The translations under genes and the position numbers were made by a program. From NCBI RefSeq assembly GCF_036840915.1, contig NZ_CP085725.1, forward strand, positions 1,426,001 to 1,490,000: DNA of 64,000 bases, given 5' to 3'. Of this stretch, positions 51,467 through 61,287 are shown piece after piece; the first letter of the stretch is position 1; each line of letters starts with the position of its first letter. The notes under the pieces were generated by a model. It was not told the origin of the DNA, searched no databases, and saw nothing but the letters and a program-made list of their open reading frames with translations. This DNA is from Flavobacterium hankyongi (lineage in GTDB: Bacteria > Bacteroidota > Bacteroidia > Flavobacteriales > Flavobacteriaceae).

Positions 51467-52262
51467 AAGTTATGATTTTATAAAATAAAAATAAAAATGG
51501 AGCTACAAATATAATACTATCTAGCCTATCTAAAATACCTCCATGACCTGGCATAATATTACCACTATCCTTAACATTTGCCAATCTTTTGAATTTAGAT
51601 TCAATTAAATCACCGATGGTTCCAAAAACACTGACTATTAATGCAGTTATAATCCAGACAAGAATAGATGAGTGTATATAATACTTAGCAATAATAACTC
51701 CTGCTATAATCGCAAAAACAACTCCTCCAAAAAATCCTTCGATCGTTTTTTTAGGTGAAATCTTTTCTAATAATTTATTTTTTCCAATAGATTTACCTAC
51801 TATGTAGGCAAAAGTATCGTTTGTCCATATAAGTATAAAGATAGCAATTATAATTGAAGGCGTAAATTGATTTTGCTCGTAAGGAATTTTAGCTATGAGT
51901 ATAAACGGCAAAGTAATATATCCTATCAATTTCACCCATTTTGATTGTAAATCTTGATGTTCGAATTTATCTGAAAAAAGCCAAAAAAGAAGCTGAATCG
52001 AAACAAACATTGAAGCTATAATTAAACCAAAATCTAAGAAGTAAGTAGTTTCTACGAATAAAGTAAATAGTAAATACATCAAACCAGAAACTATAACCGC
52101 TGGCATTTTAGGCAAATTAATTAAAGAAGAGAACTCTCTAACCGTTTGTAATAAGAAAAGTCCAAAAAGAGCCAAGAATGTCTCTCTGGAAAAAAGCGTT
52201 GCAGATACCAGTAGAAAAATATAAACTAACCCTGATAATGAACGTATAACATTTTCATTCAT
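51456..52262 (-). CDS. cdsA: Phosphatidate cytidylyltransferase
   Basis: 268 aa with about eight transmembrane segments. The C-terminal CDP-diglyceride synthetase signature is SVFGTIGDLIESKFKRLANVKDSGNIMPGHGGILDRLDSIIFVAPFLF, with the conserved Asp pair. It makes CDP-diacylglycerol, the precursor for phosphatidylserine and phosphatidylglycerol. Translationally coupled to psd and preceded by the LUD gene with 1 bp spacing. Confidence 0.93.
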   Translation of the reverse strand: MNENVIRSLSGLVYIFLLVSATLFSRETFLALFGLFLLQTVREFSSLINLPKMPAVIVSGLMYLLFTLFVETTYFLDFGLIIASMFVSIQLLFWLFSDKFEHQDLQSKWVKLIGYITLPFILIAKIPYEQNQFTPSIIIAIFILIWTNDTFAYIVGKSIGKNKLLEKISPKKTIEGFFGGVVFAIIAGVIIAKYYIHSSILVWIITALIVSVFGTIGDLIESKFKRLANVKDSGNIMPGHGGILDRLDSIIFVAPFLFLFYKIITYVS

Positions 52263-52263
52263 C

Positions 52264-52869
52264 CTATAAATCCTCTAGCAGCAACAAATATAAGTTTTTT
52301 GGAGAACTTCCGTAGTGTAAAAAGTCTTCTTCTTTAACCTTTTCAAAATATTTAATACTTGTGATGTTTGTTGGGTAATCTGTAGTATATCTTTTTTTAA
52401 TTTCTCTCAAACCATCACTTTTACTTAAAATAATTTGACTGGTAGTTGCTACTAATACGATATTGTCAGGCAATTGATTTGGTTTGTTTTGCTTTATTTG
52501 ATTAGAAGAAAAAAGTATTGAACCATCCTCGGCAATTAAATTTTCGCAACTAGCAAATAAAAACTTTGGATTAACAACATTTTGATATTTAATATTATTT
52601 TCCTCTAGCATCTTGAATAATCTTGGCTCTAAACACATCGCTTCCGATTCAAACCAATCATTTTCTTCCAATATATTTTCAAATTGTTCATTAAGTTCAG
52701 CAACATTTTCACAATATAAAAACTTACCTCCGTTTTTCTTGAAATTATGCGTGAATTGCTCATCTACTGGCAATTGTGAATGTAAATCTTGAAACGGATT
52801 ATATTCACTTTCTCCCGCATCGTTTGAAGCATCATGTCCTGAACCAAATATTTTTTTAAATATACTCAT
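52264..52869 (-). CDS. LUD-domain (LutC/YkgG-like) protein
   Basis: 201 aa. A charged N-terminal 50 residues, then the LutC-like fold (GGKFLYCENVAELNEQF, KYQNVVNPKFLFASCENLIAEDGSILFSSNQ, VATTSQIILSKSDGLREIKKRY). LUD proteins take part in lactate use or related redox tasks, but single copies like this have no set role. First gene of the lipid operon, separated from ftsH by a terminator. Confidence 0.78.
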   Translation of the reverse strand: MSIFKKIFGSGHDASNDAGESEYNPFQDLHSQLPVDEQFTHNFKKNGGKFLYCENVAELNEQFENILEENDWFESEAMCLEPRLFKMLEENNIKYQNVVNPKFLFASCENLIAEDGSILFSSNQIKQNKPNQLPDNIVLVATTSQIILSKSDGLREIKKRYTTDYPTNITSIKYFEKVKEEDFLHYGSSPKNLYLLLLEDL

Positions 52870-52919
52870 ACGCCTAGAATCCCAAGGATATTAATTGCTA
52901 TATGTACCAAAGATAAAAA

Positions 52920-52953
52920 AATCCTAACCCATTTTTTTGAAATAGGTTAAGAT
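52920..52953 (-). terminator. Intrinsic terminator after ftsH
   Basis: aatcctaacc pairs with ggttaagatt (one G-T), with an A-run on the left giving a T-run on the minus strand. It separates ftsH from the LUD-cdsA-psd operon. Confidence 0.75.
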
Positions 52954-52978
52954 TTTAAAGCATTTTATTAACTAAGTT

Positions 52979-54904
52979 TTAAACAATTTCTTCATGCGAA
53001 ACCTTATCAAAAGGTCTCTTTCCGAAAATTGTTTCTAAATCATCTTTAAAGATTACTTCTTTTTCAATTAAGATATTTGCTAATTGATTAAGCTTGTCTT
53101 TATTTTCCTCAAGAAGCTTTATAGCTCTTTGATATTGCGCTTCAATAATTACAGATATTTCTTGATCTATTGTACGAGCAGTTTCTTCTGAATAAGGCTT
53201 AGAAAAATTATAATCTGTTTGACCAGACGAATCATAATAAGTAATATTACCCAATTTATCATTTAAACCATAAACGGTAACCATTGCACGAGCTTGCTTT
53301 GTAACTTTCTCAAGATCACTTAAAGCTCCTGTCGAAATTTTATCAAAAATTACTTTTTCTGCAGCACGACCACCCATGGTTGCACACATTTCATCAAGCA
53401 TTTGATCAGGACGAACAATTTGTCTTTCTTCTGGCAAATACCATGCAGCCCCTAAACTTTGACCACGAGGAACAATTGTCACTTTAACTAGCGGAGCAGC
53501 GTGTTCTAACATCCAACTCACAGTTGCATGTCCAGCTTCATGAATAGCAATAGCTTTTTTCTCTTCTGGAGTAATAATTTTATTTTTCTTTTCAAGTCCT
53601 CCAACTATTCTATCAACTGCATCAAGAAAATCTTGTTTGTCAACAGCTGTTTTATTATTACGTGCAGCAATCAAGGCAGCTTCGTTACAAACATTTGCAA
53701 TATCTGCACCAGAAAATCCCGGAGTTTGTTTTGCCAAAAAGTCAGTATCTAAATTTTCAACTTTTTTAAGTGGCGCTAAATGCACTTCAAAGATTTCTTT
53801 ACGTTCTCTAATGTCTGGTAAATCAACATAGATTTGACGGTCAAAACGTCCAGCACGCATTAAAGCTTTGTCTAAAACATCAGCTCTATTTGTAGCTGCA
53901 AGTACAATCACACTAGTATCTGTACCAAAACCATCCATTTCAGTTAACAACTGATTTAATGTGTTTTCACGTTCGTCGTTAGATCCTGAGAAGTTGTTTT
54001 TACCTCTCGCACGACCTACAGCATCAATTTCATCAATAAAAATAATCGCTGGCGATTTTTCTTTAGCTTGTTTAAACAAATCACGCACTCTTGAAGCACC
54101 TACTCCAACAAACATTTCAACGAAATCTGAACCAGATAATGAAAAGAAAGGAACTTTTGCTTCACCAGCTACTGCTTTAGCCAGCAATGTCTTACCTGTT
54201 CCCGGAGGCCCAACCAATAATGCTCCTTTAGGAATTTTACCTCCTAAATCAGTATATTTTTTAGGATTCTTTAAAAATTCAACTATTTCCTGAATTTCTT
54301 CTTTAGCTCCTTCAAGTCCAGCAACATCTTTAAATGTTGTCTTTACATCATTCTTTTCATCAAATAATTTAGCTTTCGATTTCCCTATACTAAAGATTTG
54401 GCCTCCACCTCCGCCAGCACCTCCGCCAGACATGCGACGCATCATGAAAATCCAGAAACCTAATAATAAAATTATTGGAAGTAGATTGATCAACAAATCA
54501 GTAAAATCACTAGATGTTTTATAATCGTAATCTGTAATTTTTTTGTTTGTCTTTGCTTCTTTTAAATCTTTAGAAAAGTTTTCATCACCTGTTCCTATTT
54601 GAAAAGTATAATGAGGCCCCAGATTTTTATTTCCTAAAATATCTTCTTTGGGAAGTTTTTTGTAAGCTTCTTTTTTTAGTGCTGATTCCTTAAGATATAC
54701 AGTAACAAATTTATCATTTTCTACCTCGACCTTATCTACATCTCCTGCATCTAAATACTCATAAAATTTAGAAATAGATGTTTTTGAAGGTTCAACCCAA
54801 CGTGATTGCCCAGATATCCACATAACAACAAATATGGCTGCTATGATACCGTAAATCCACCAAGGATTAAACTTAAAATTGTTTTGCTTTGTTTCGTTAG
54901 ACAT
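52979..54904 (-). CDS. ftsH: ATP-dependent zinc metalloprotease FtsH
   Basis: 641 aa. Two N-terminal transmembrane segments (about 15-32 and 132-152) bracket a periplasmic domain; a Gly-rich linker follows. AAA+ ATPase: Walker [14 protein letters not shown], Walker [15 protein letters not shown], second region of homology [21 protein letters not shown]. The protease domain has AIHEAGHAT (HExxH zinc site) and a distal Asp. It degrades misfolded or regulated membrane and cytosolic proteins as a hexamer. Cotranscribed with rsfS upstream. Confidence 0.96.
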   Translation of the reverse strand: MSNETKQNNFKFNPWWIYGIIAAIFVVMWISGQSRWVEPSKTSISKFYEYLDAGDVDKVEVENDKFVTVYLKESALKKEAYKKLPKEDILGNKNLGPHYTFQIGTGDENFSKDLKEAKTNKKITDYDYKTSSDFTDLLINLLPIILLLGFWIFMMRRMSGGGAGGGGGQIFSIGKSKAKLFDEKNDVKTTFKDVAGLEGAKEEIQEIVEFLKNPKKYTDLGGKIPKGALLVGPPGTGKTLLAKAVAGEAKVPFFSLSGSDFVEMFVGVGASRVRDLFKQAKEKSPAIIFIDEIDAVGRARGKNNFSGSNDERENTLNQLLTEMDGFGTDTSVIVLAATNRADVLDKALMRAGRFDRQIYVDLPDIRERKEIFEVHLAPLKKVENLDTDFLAKQTPGFSGADIANVCNEAALIAARNNKTAVDKQDFLDAVDRIVGGLEKKNKIITPEEKKAIAIHEAGHATVSWMLEHAAPLVKVTIVPRGQSLGAAWYLPEERQIVRPDQMLDEMCATMGGRAAEKVIFDKISTGALSDLEKVTKQARAMVTVYGLNDKLGNITYYDSSGQTDYNFSKPYSEETARTIDQEISVIIEAQYQRAIKLLEENKDKLNQLANILIEKEVIFKDDLETIFGKRPFDKVSHEEIV

Positions 54905-54914
54905 AGATATTTAA

Positions 54915-55286
54915 TTAATATTTATTTTCAATAGATGTGATTTTTGCGTCACCCCAAAGACTTTCTATATTGTAGTATTCACGGATGTGTTTTTGAAACA
55001 CATGCACAACAATGTGAATGTAATCCATTAAAACCCATTCCCCGTTATCTGTTCCTTCTACATGCCAAGGTTTGTCTTTGAGTTCTTTTGAAACTACTTT
55101 TTGAATTGAATTTACAATTGCGTTCACTTGTGTATTTGAATTACCATTACAAATTACAAAATAATCACAAACCGTATTATCCAATTCTCTTAAATCAAGA
55201 ATATCTATATCGTTACCTTTAACTTCTTCAATCCCTTTAATGATATTTGCTAATAAAATATCGTTGCTTACTTCTTTTTTCGTCAT
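54915..55286 (-). CDS. rsfS: Ribosomal silencing factor RsfS
   Basis: 123 aa. Family motifs: DIDILDLRELDNTVCDYFVICNGNSNTQVNAI, PWHVEGTDNGEWVLMDYIHIVVHVFQKHIREYYNIESLWGDA. It binds ribosomal protein L14 and blocks subunit joining in starvation. First gene of the rsfS-ftsH operon (10-bp gap). A TAACTTTG -7 element is at 55317-55310. Confidence 0.94.
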   Translation of the reverse strand: MTKKEVSNDILLANIIKGIEEVKGNDIDILDLRELDNTVCDYFVICNGNSNTQVNAIVNSIQKVVSKELKDKPWHVEGTDNGEWVLMDYIHIVVHVFQKHIREYYNIESLWGDAKITSIENKY

Positions 55287-55386
55287 TTAAATCTTAAAAA
55301 TATTTTGCACAAAGTTATTGATTTTTGTCTTTATTTTGAACTTAATATTAAAGTAACTTTTCTGATAGCGTTTCAAATTCTGACAC

Positions 55387-56118
55387 ATGAAATTAATCAA
55401 ACTCAATGCCATAGATTCTACTAACGATTTTTTGAAGAAGATGTCACAAAATCAGGAGCTAGAAAATTTCACTGTAGTACTTGCCGAAACTCAAAATAAA
55501 GGGAAAGGACAACAAGGAGCAAAATGGCTTTCAGAGCCAGGAAAGAACCTAATAACCAGTATTTTAATATCAAACACTATAAGCGACATTAGAGGTGTGT
55601 TTTTACTAAATATTTCAGTGGCATTGAGTATCATTGAAGCCTTAAAAACTTTAAAAATTCCTTCTTTGCATATTAAATGGCCAAACGACATTATGTCAGA
55701 AAATAAAAAAATTGCTGGCATATTAATTGAAAGTTTAATAAAAGAAAAAGGGAAAATTGAGTCTATTGTTGGTATTGGTCTAAATGTAAACCAAACAAAA
55801 TTTGAGGATTTAACTAAGGCCAGTTCACTAAAAAACATTACTGACAAAGAATTTGACATTGAATATATACTAAACAAAATAGTAACAGAGCTAAAACTCA
55901 ATATTGAAAAAATACTTTTTAATCAAGAAGCATATTTATGGGAAAACTATCACAAATGGCTTTACAAAAAAGGTACTCCAATGGCATTTGAAAACGAACA
56001 AGGAGAACGATTTATGGGTATAATTCAAGGAGTTAACAAAGATGGAAAACTAGAAATAATACTCGAAAACGATTTGGTTAAACAATACGGAATCAAAGAA
56101 ATTAAGATGCTTTATTAA
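55387..56118 (+). CDS. birA: Biotin--[acetyl-CoA-carboxylase] ligase
   Basis: 243 aa, the short form without the N-terminal DNA-binding domain, so it is enzyme only, not repressor. Motifs: NAIDSTNDFLKKMS, ETQNKGKGQQGAKWLSEPGKNLITSIL (biotin/ATP loop), LHIKWPNDIMSENKKIAGILIES, and a C-terminal SH3-like domain. It activates biotin and loads it onto carboxylase carriers. Overlaps the convergent glycosyltransferase gene by 4 bp. Confidence 0.93.
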   Translation: MKLIKLNAIDSTNDFLKKMSQNQELENFTVVLAETQNKGKGQQGAKWLSEPGKNLITSILISNTISDIRGVFLLNISVALSIIEALKTLKIPSLHIKWPNDIMSENKKIAGILIESLIKEKGKIESIVGIGLNVNQTKFEDLTKASSLKNITDKEFDIEYILNKIVTELKLNIEKILFNQEAYLWENYHKWLYKKGTPMAFENEQGERFMGIIQGVNKDGKLEIILENDLVKQYGIKEIKMLY

Positions 56119-56879
56119 AATCTTAATAAGTTCTTTTCTTCATTTTGTAAGTTTATAAGCTTTGCATACTTCATATGGGAGAAAAAACCTTGAATTAAAG
56201 CAATTGTTACTCCATCTATACCATTAAAAATCCCTTTCTTAAAAAAATAACAACGTATAAATGCTACCAATCCATTTATAATCGGCTTGAATGGCCCAAC
56301 TCTTTTTCCTTGATCAAAAAGTTGTTGTGCATGCCATGTTGAATACTGATTTTTTTTAGCGATAATTTGATTAAACGAATCCCAACCATAATGCAATATG
56401 TGAACTGATACTTTTTTCTCTTTAGTAGTCACTATTTTCTGATGCACTTTTGCCTCAGATGGAGAAGCAGTCTTTTTATTAAAAAAACGTACTTTATGGT
56501 CTGGATACCATCCTGAAAAATCAATCAGCTTATCTGCTAGAAAGTTTTTTACTCTAAACGAAAAAGCGTCGTAATTTCCTTCTAGGTAATTCCCTTTTAA
56601 AAGAAATTCCTCGGCATCTGTGTCTAAAAACTCATCAGCATCAAGATTCAAAATCCAATCATTCTTGCAATATGGCAATCCAACTTTACGCTGAGGACCA
56701 TCTCCTAGAAAAGATTGTAAAACAACTATAGCCCCTTTACTTTTAGCTATCTCTACAGTTTTATCTTTACTGTACGAATCGACTATTATAATCTCATCAC
56801 AGACCTTAAACAAAGCATCAATACATTTACCAATGTTTTTTTCTTCGTTATAAGTTATCACTAATCCACTTATACTCAT
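56115..56879 (-). CDS. Glycosyltransferase family 2 (LPS core type), paralog 1
   Basis: 254 aa GT-A enzyme: SGLVITYNEEKNIGKCIDAL, DEIIIVDSYSKDKTVEIAKSKGAIV and the metal site NLDADEFLD. The middle and C-terminal parts (FFNKKTASPSEAKVHQKIV, YGWDSFNQIIAKKNQYSTWHAQQLFDQGKRV) match WaaE/KdtX-type core glucosyltransferases. Cytosolic, membrane-associated. It is about two-thirds alike to the next gene (57043-57801), so a tandem duplication with divergence. Opens the LPS/glycan cluster. Confidence 0.88.
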   Translation of the reverse strand: MSISGLVITYNEEKNIGKCIDALFKVCDEIIIVDSYSKDKTVEIAKSKGAIVVLQSFLGDGPQRKVGLPYCKNDWILNLDADEFLDTDAEEFLLKGNYLEGNYDAFSFRVKNFLADKLIDFSGWYPDHKVRFFNKKTASPSEAKVHQKIVTTKEKKVSVHILHYGWDSFNQIIAKKNQYSTWHAQQLFDQGKRVGPFKPIINGLVAFIRCYFFKKGIFNGIDGVTIALIQGFFSHMKYAKLINLQNEEKNLLRF

Positions 56880-57008
56880 ACACCAAAATCAATTAATACC
56901 ATTAAATTAGAATCTAGAAAAAAACATCTACATCAACTATTGGACTATAATTTATTGTTTTGGTTTAATACCTCTATCAAAAAATTAAATTATTGACTAC
57001 AATAAAAA

Positions 57009-57036
57009 ATCCCAATTAAGAACGAATTGGGATTTG
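57009..57036 (-). terminator. Intrinsic terminator between GT2 paralogs
   Basis: atcccaatt and aattgggat form a perfect stem around a 7-base loop; an A-run on the left serves the minus-strand gene at 57043, and a T-rich run the other side. Confidence 0.75.
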
Positions 57037-57042
57037 ATTTTA

Positions 57043-57801
57043 TTACTTAAAGCTATTTTTATTTTGAATTTCAATGAGTTTAGCATATTTCATATAAGTT
57101 GAAAAGGCCTGAATTAATGCGAAAGTAATACCATCAATGCCTTTAAAAATTCCTTTTTTAAAAAAATAAAGTCTAAAAAAACTTACCAAGCCATTTAAAA
57201 CGGGTTTAAAACTCCTTACTCTTTTTCCTTGATCATAAAGTTGTTGGGCATGCCAAGAAGAGTACAAATTCTTTTTAGCAATTAATTGATTAAAATTTTC
57301 CCAAGCGTAATGATTTATATGAACTTCAAGTTCTTTTTTCTTCAAACCAGAGACTTTTTGATGGACTCTGTCATTTGATGGTGAAGCAGTTTTTTTATTG
57401 AAAAACCTAACTGTATAATCTGGATACCAACCTGAAAAGTTGATTAATTTATCTCCTCCCATAAAATTATACAATCTAAAAGCATAGTGATCGAACTCAT
57501 CATTTTCATATTTACCAGATTTTATAAATTCTTCAGCATCAGTAGCTAAAATTTCATCAGCATCAAGATTCAAAATCCAATTATTTTTACAGTAATCAAG
57601 CCCATGGATTCGTTGAGGACCATCTCCTAAAAAAGATTGCAAAATAACCTTAGCACCTTTTTCTTCTGCTATTTTTACTGTATTATCAATACTTAATGAA
57701 TCAACCACAATTACTTCATCACAAATTTTATTAAGTGCATCAATACATTTACCTATATGCTTCTCTTCGTTATACGTTATAACTAACCCACTAATCTTCA
57801 T
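57043..57801 (-). CDS. Glycosyltransferase family 2 (LPS core type), paralog 2
   Basis: 252 aa, the same layout as its neighbour: SGLVITYNEEKHIGKCIDALNKICDE, VVDSLSIDNTVKIAEEKGAKV, NLDADEILA, FFNKKTASPSNDRVHQKVSG and NQLIAKKNLYSSWHAQQLYDQGKRV. Strong conservation of the catalytic part with divergence elsewhere implies related but distinct acceptors. It is 6 bp behind the deacetylase gene in the same direction, so these two form an operon. Confidence 0.88.
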   Translation of the reverse strand: MKISGLVITYNEEKHIGKCIDALNKICDEVIVVDSLSIDNTVKIAEEKGAKVILQSFLGDGPQRIHGLDYCKNNWILNLDADEILATDAEEFIKSGKYENDEFDHYAFRLYNFMGGDKLINFSGWYPDYTVRFFNKKTASPSNDRVHQKVSGLKKKELEVHINHYAWENFNQLIAKKNLYSSWHAQQLYDQGKRVRSFKPVLNGLVSFFRLYFFKKGIFKGIDGITFALIQAFSTYMKYAKLIEIQNKNSFK

Positions 57802-57807
57802 ACTATA

Positions 57808-58521
57808 TCAAAATAACTTAAGCTTTCCTATTCTTAATTTTAATTTAAATCTAAATAAACCATCTTCTCCCTTAATATCAATTCTTTTAATTAGATAATT
57901 ATTTTTAAATGGAAATTTATTTAATCTATTTCCTATTCTAAGACCAAACTTTATATTATTTTCTTGGAGCACTTTTTCAAAAATATCAAATTGATCCTTT
58001 TTTTTGGGGTAATTACCAAATGGATATGCTAAAAAAGGTTTAATTTTTAGTTCATTATCTTTTATAAAAGAATTACATTTTTCAAAATCAACCATTAGTT
58101 CCTCTTCAGACATTGATGCATACTTCTTATGCTCAAAAGAATGATATCCTAACTCAATAAGATTACTATCTAATCCATTCAATTGCTCAACACTCATTAT
58201 TTTCTCTTTCCCTTCAATCCAATAATCGTAGTTACCAACATATGAGAAAGGAACAAAAAAAGAAGCTTTTAATTGATACTTTTCAAGTAAAGGAACAGCA
58301 TAAACAAGTTGATTTTCGGTAACATCATCAAAAGTAATTACAACACTTTTTTTGGGTAATTTTGTAATCCCTTCTAATTCATCAAAATGAAATGTTTTAT
58401 ATTTTTTTTCATGTAAAAACTTGAAATGAGACTCAAGCTTTTCTTTAGAAATAGTTAAATCTATAGACTTAGAAACATCATCTGTAACATTATGATACAT
58501 TAAGATTGGTAGCTTCGACAT
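57808..58521 (-). CDS. Polysaccharide deacetylase family protein
   Basis: 237 aa NodB-type fold: PILMYHNVTDD, VVITFDDVTENQ (the catalytic and metal Asp pair) and LGYHSFEHKKY (the H-S-x-x-H metal histidines), then FLAYPFGNYPKK. No signal peptide, so it may act in the cytosol or at the membrane on a nascent glycan; it probably removes N-acetyl or O-acetyl groups. The TFDDG motif ends in V here, a small departure. Cotranscribed with GT2 paralog 2. Confidence 0.87.
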   Translation of the reverse strand: MSKLPILMYHNVTDDVSKSIDLTISKEKLESHFKFLHEKKYKTFHFDELEGITKLPKKSVVITFDDVTENQLVYAVPLLEKYQLKASFFVPFSYVGNYDYWIEGKEKIMSVEQLNGLDSNLIELGYHSFEHKKYASMSEEELMVDFEKCNSFIKDNELKIKPFLAYPFGNYPKKKDQFDIFEKVLQENNIKFGLRIGNRLNKFPFKNNYLIKRIDIKGEDGLFRFKLKLRIGKLKLF

Positions 58522-58593
58522 TAATTATTTTTTTGTAATATTGATGACTTTTCAAAAGTACCTTTTTTATTTAAAAAAACATCTCATACACAA

Positions 58594-59655
58594 ATGAAAA
58601 TTTTAGTGATTCAGCAAAAGCGAATTGGCGATGTACTTACTAGTACCATCATTAGCAACAATTTAAAAAAATATTATCCTGATGCTAAAATTGATTATAT
58701 GTGTTATGCAAATTGTGTAGCTATTTTAGAAAATAATCCAAACATAAACGAAGTTATAGTTTTGGAAGAAAAAGTAAGGAAAAATTATCTTTCATTAGCT
58801 AAATTTATTTTCTCAATCAAAAAAAGGAAATATGATGCTGTAATTGATGTTTACAGTAAATTGGAAAGTAATTTAATCACCTTTTTCTCAGGAGCAAAAT
58901 ATCGAATTTCATACGATAAAGGATATTCTAACTTATTTTACAATCATAATATTAAACGTGTTGAAGTTGGTACTAAATCAGACATTGGCCTAGCCATCAT
59001 TAATAGATTACTTCTATTAAAACCATTAATAAAGGAAGAAATTATAGATTACAAACCTAAGATTTTTTTAACCGAAGCAGAAAAACTCCAAGGATTAGCG
59101 TTATTAAAACAGTTTGATATAAAAAAAGACAAACCAATTTTCATGTTTGGAATTTTAGGTAGCGAATGGTACAAAACTTATCCAATTGAAAAAATGGCAC
59201 AGATTATTGATTTCACAGTAGCAAAAACAAACGCAACAATACTTTTTAACTACATTCCGTCACAAAAAGAAGATGCTCAAAAGATTTATGACATTTGTAA
59301 AAACGAAACGAAACAGAATATAGTATTTGATTTATATGCAAAAGAGCTCAGAGGATTCTTAGGCTTACTTTCACATTGCGATGCTTTAATCGGTAATGAA
59401 GGTGGTGCGGTAAACATGGCAAAAGGATTAAATATTCCTACTTTTTCAATCTTTTCCCCTTCGGTAGATAAAGAAACATGGCAGATTTTTGAAGACGAAA
59501 AGAATATTTCTATCCATTTAAAAGATCTTAAACCTGAAATATACAAACAATTCACAGAGAAGGAAATCAAAGTAGAAACTTTCAAATATTTTGAAGAATA
59601 TCCGTTTGAGTTATTGTTAGAAAAATTACAGGATTTCTATAAAACTATATTATAA
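58594..59655 (+). CDS. Glycosyltransferase family 9 (heptosyltransferase-like)
   Basis: 353 aa GT-B enzyme. N-terminal QQKRIGDVLTSTIISNNLKKYYPDAKIDYMCYANCVAILENNPNINEVI is the acceptor-side signature; C-terminal GILGSEWYKTYP and LIGNEGGAVNMAKGLNIPTFSIFSPSVDKETW bind the nucleotide sugar, as in WaaC/WaaF/RfaQ. It should add heptose or a related sugar to LPS core. Divergent from the deacetylase, convergent with the kinase-like gene (3-bp gap). Confidence 0.88.
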   Translation: MKILVIQQKRIGDVLTSTIISNNLKKYYPDAKIDYMCYANCVAILENNPNINEVIVLEEKVRKNYLSLAKFIFSIKKRKYDAVIDVYSKLESNLITFFSGAKYRISYDKGYSNLFYNHNIKRVEVGTKSDIGLAIINRLLLLKPLIKEEIIDYKPKIFLTEAEKLQGLALLKQFDIKKDKPIFMFGILGSEWYKTYPIEKMAQIIDFTVAKTNATILFNYIPSQKEDAQKIYDICKNETKQNIVFDLYAKELRGFLGLLSHCDALIGNEGGAVNMAKGLNIPTFSIFSPSVDKETWQIFEDEKNISIHLKDLKPEIYKQFTEKEIKVETFKYFEEYPFELLLEKLQDFYKTIL

Positions 59656-59658
59656 AGA

Positions 59659-60420
59659 TTACTTCTTCCAAAATTTTAATTTTTTCTTGATGCGCTTTTT
59701 TCTGTAAAAACGGTACTGAAAATCTTCGGTTAGTTGCCACATAGTATTAAAGACAAGTTGTTCGCTTTCGCCCGAAAGTTTAGCATACTCATTACTCATT
59801 ACAGCAACCATTTCTTTATGAGGCGTAATTTTAGACAAGTTTTTCATTCTAGTTTTAAAGTCAATGCTTTCATGAAATTTCATTCTATTCAAATCGACCA
59901 AAAAAAACTCATATTTCCCATTTCCTTTATTTTGGATTAATGTATTTCCAGGAGAATGATCAAGAAATTCTACTCCTTTTTGATGCATCATATAAGTAAA
60001 CTGTGTAAATTGACGTAAAATATTATCTGCATCCGGATAATCAGTTTCGACAAGTTCTCTATAGGTCAAATCATATTTTAAATGCTCACAAGCATAATAA
60101 CTGTCCTGAAGTGTAAAAAGACTTCTGTTTTCAAAATATCCAATTGGATTTGGTGTTCCAATTCCTTTTTTAAGCAATTCTAAAGCAAATTCATAAGAGC
60201 GTTGTGCTTTCGATTTTCTAAAAAAACGATACACAAATTTATTCACTAAATTAGGTTTTTTGAATGATTTTATATTAATAACAAGATTTTCTTCTGTAAA
60301 TAACTTTATAGAATTTCTTTGTCCTTTTACTAATACTTCACCTTGATTATCAAAGTTGCTTATAATAGTTAGCAATCGTTTCTCTAATGCTAAAAACTTA
60401 GGATTTATTGAATATCTCAT
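59659..60420 (-). CDS. LPS kinase-like (Kdo/WaaP/InaA family) protein
   Basis: 253 aa with a small kinase fold. Catalytic loop MMHQKGVEFLDHSPGNTLIQ (D-H-x-x-x-N), DFG-like VDLNRMKF, and an upstream Lys region. Such proteins phosphorylate Kdo or heptose in LPS. The C-terminus is strongly basic (RFYRKKRIKKKLKFWKK), suiting membrane contact. In this glycan cluster, LPS core phosphorylation is the natural role. Divergent from the next GT2 gene. Confidence 0.78.
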   Translation of the reverse strand: MRYSINPKFLALEKRLLTIISNFDNQGEVLVKGQRNSIKLFTEENLVINIKSFKKPNLVNKFVYRFFRKSKAQRSYEFALELLKKGIGTPNPIGYFENRSLFTLQDSYYACEHLKYDLTYRELVETDYPDADNILRQFTQFTYMMHQKGVEFLDHSPGNTLIQNKGNGKYEFFLVDLNRMKFHESIDFKTRMKNLSKITPHKEMVAVMSNEYAKLSGESEQLVFNTMWQLTEDFQYRFYRKKRIKKKLKFWKK

Positions 60421-60492
60421 GTATTAAAACTAGGAATACAAATGTAAATTATTTTTCAAGAAAACATTTGCTTATTTTTACCAAAAAATTGC

Positions 60493-61287
60493 ATGCATTT
60501 ACCTACTTGTTCATTAGTAACTCCTACATACAACTGGCCACAAGCTCTTGAATTACTGCTATTAAGCATAAAAAATCAAAGTGTATTGCCAAATGAGGTT
60601 ATTATTGCTGATGATGGATCAAGACCTGAAACTACTGAACTTATAAAAAAATTTCAAGAAAATTTCCCCATTCCTCTAGTTCATATATGGCATGAAGATA
60701 ATGGCAATCAAAAACCAGCCATTATGAACAAAGCTATTGCCAAAGCCAAATACGATTATATCGTCGAAATAGATGGTGACATAATCATGCACAAAGATTT
60801 TGTGAAAGACCATTTAACTTTTGCTAAAAAAGGGCAATATCTTTTTGGTTCAAGAGTAAATATTCAAAAAATAATTTTAGAAGATATTTTCAAAAATAAA
60901 ACAACCCATTTTGGCTTTTTCTCTAAAGGAATTAAAAAAAGGACTCGTACACTAAGAATGCCTTTTTTTATGAATTTCGAAAAAGAACATACATCAATTT
61001 CTAAAAAATTAAGAGGTTGTAACATGTCTTTTTGGAGAGAGGATTTTATTAAAATCAATGGATTTAATGAAAGTCTTGTAGGTTGGGGAGTCGATGATTC
61101 TGAAATGATTCAAAGATTACACAATATTGGAATTGTTGGCAAGAGATTAAAACATGCCGGTATTGCGTTTCACATTTATCACAAGGAACAAGATAAAAGT
61201 CACATTGCTCTAAACAATGCCATTGAAGACGAGGTAAGGGAAAAGAAAATTAAATTTATTGAAAAAGGAATAAATCAATATTTATAG
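60493..61287 (+). CDS. Glycosyltransferase family 2
   Basis: 264 aa GT-A enzyme: SLVTPTYNWPQALELLLLSIKNQSV, NEVIIADDGSRPETTELI, the DxD motif in IVEIDGDIIMH, and the second-half LRGCNMSFWREDFIKINGFNESLVGWGVDDSEM (galactosyltransferase-like GWG-DD end, as in Chondroitin/GT7 C-terminal region). Predicted sugar transfer to a surface glycan. Ends directly at the next gene's start (tag|atg), so 60493-63386 form one operon. Confidence 0.9.
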   Translation: MHLPTCSLVTPTYNWPQALELLLLSIKNQSVLPNEVIIADDGSRPETTELIKKFQENFPIPLVHIWHEDNGNQKPAIMNKAIAKAKYDYIVEIDGDIIMHKDFVKDHLTFAKKGQYLFGSRVNIQKIILEDIFKNKTTHFGFFSKGIKKRTRTLRMPFFMNFEKEHTSISKKLRGCNMSFWREDFIKINGFNESLVGWGVDDSEMIQRLHNIGIVGKRLKHAGIAFHIYHKEQDKSHIALNNAIEDEVREKKIKFIEKGINQYL

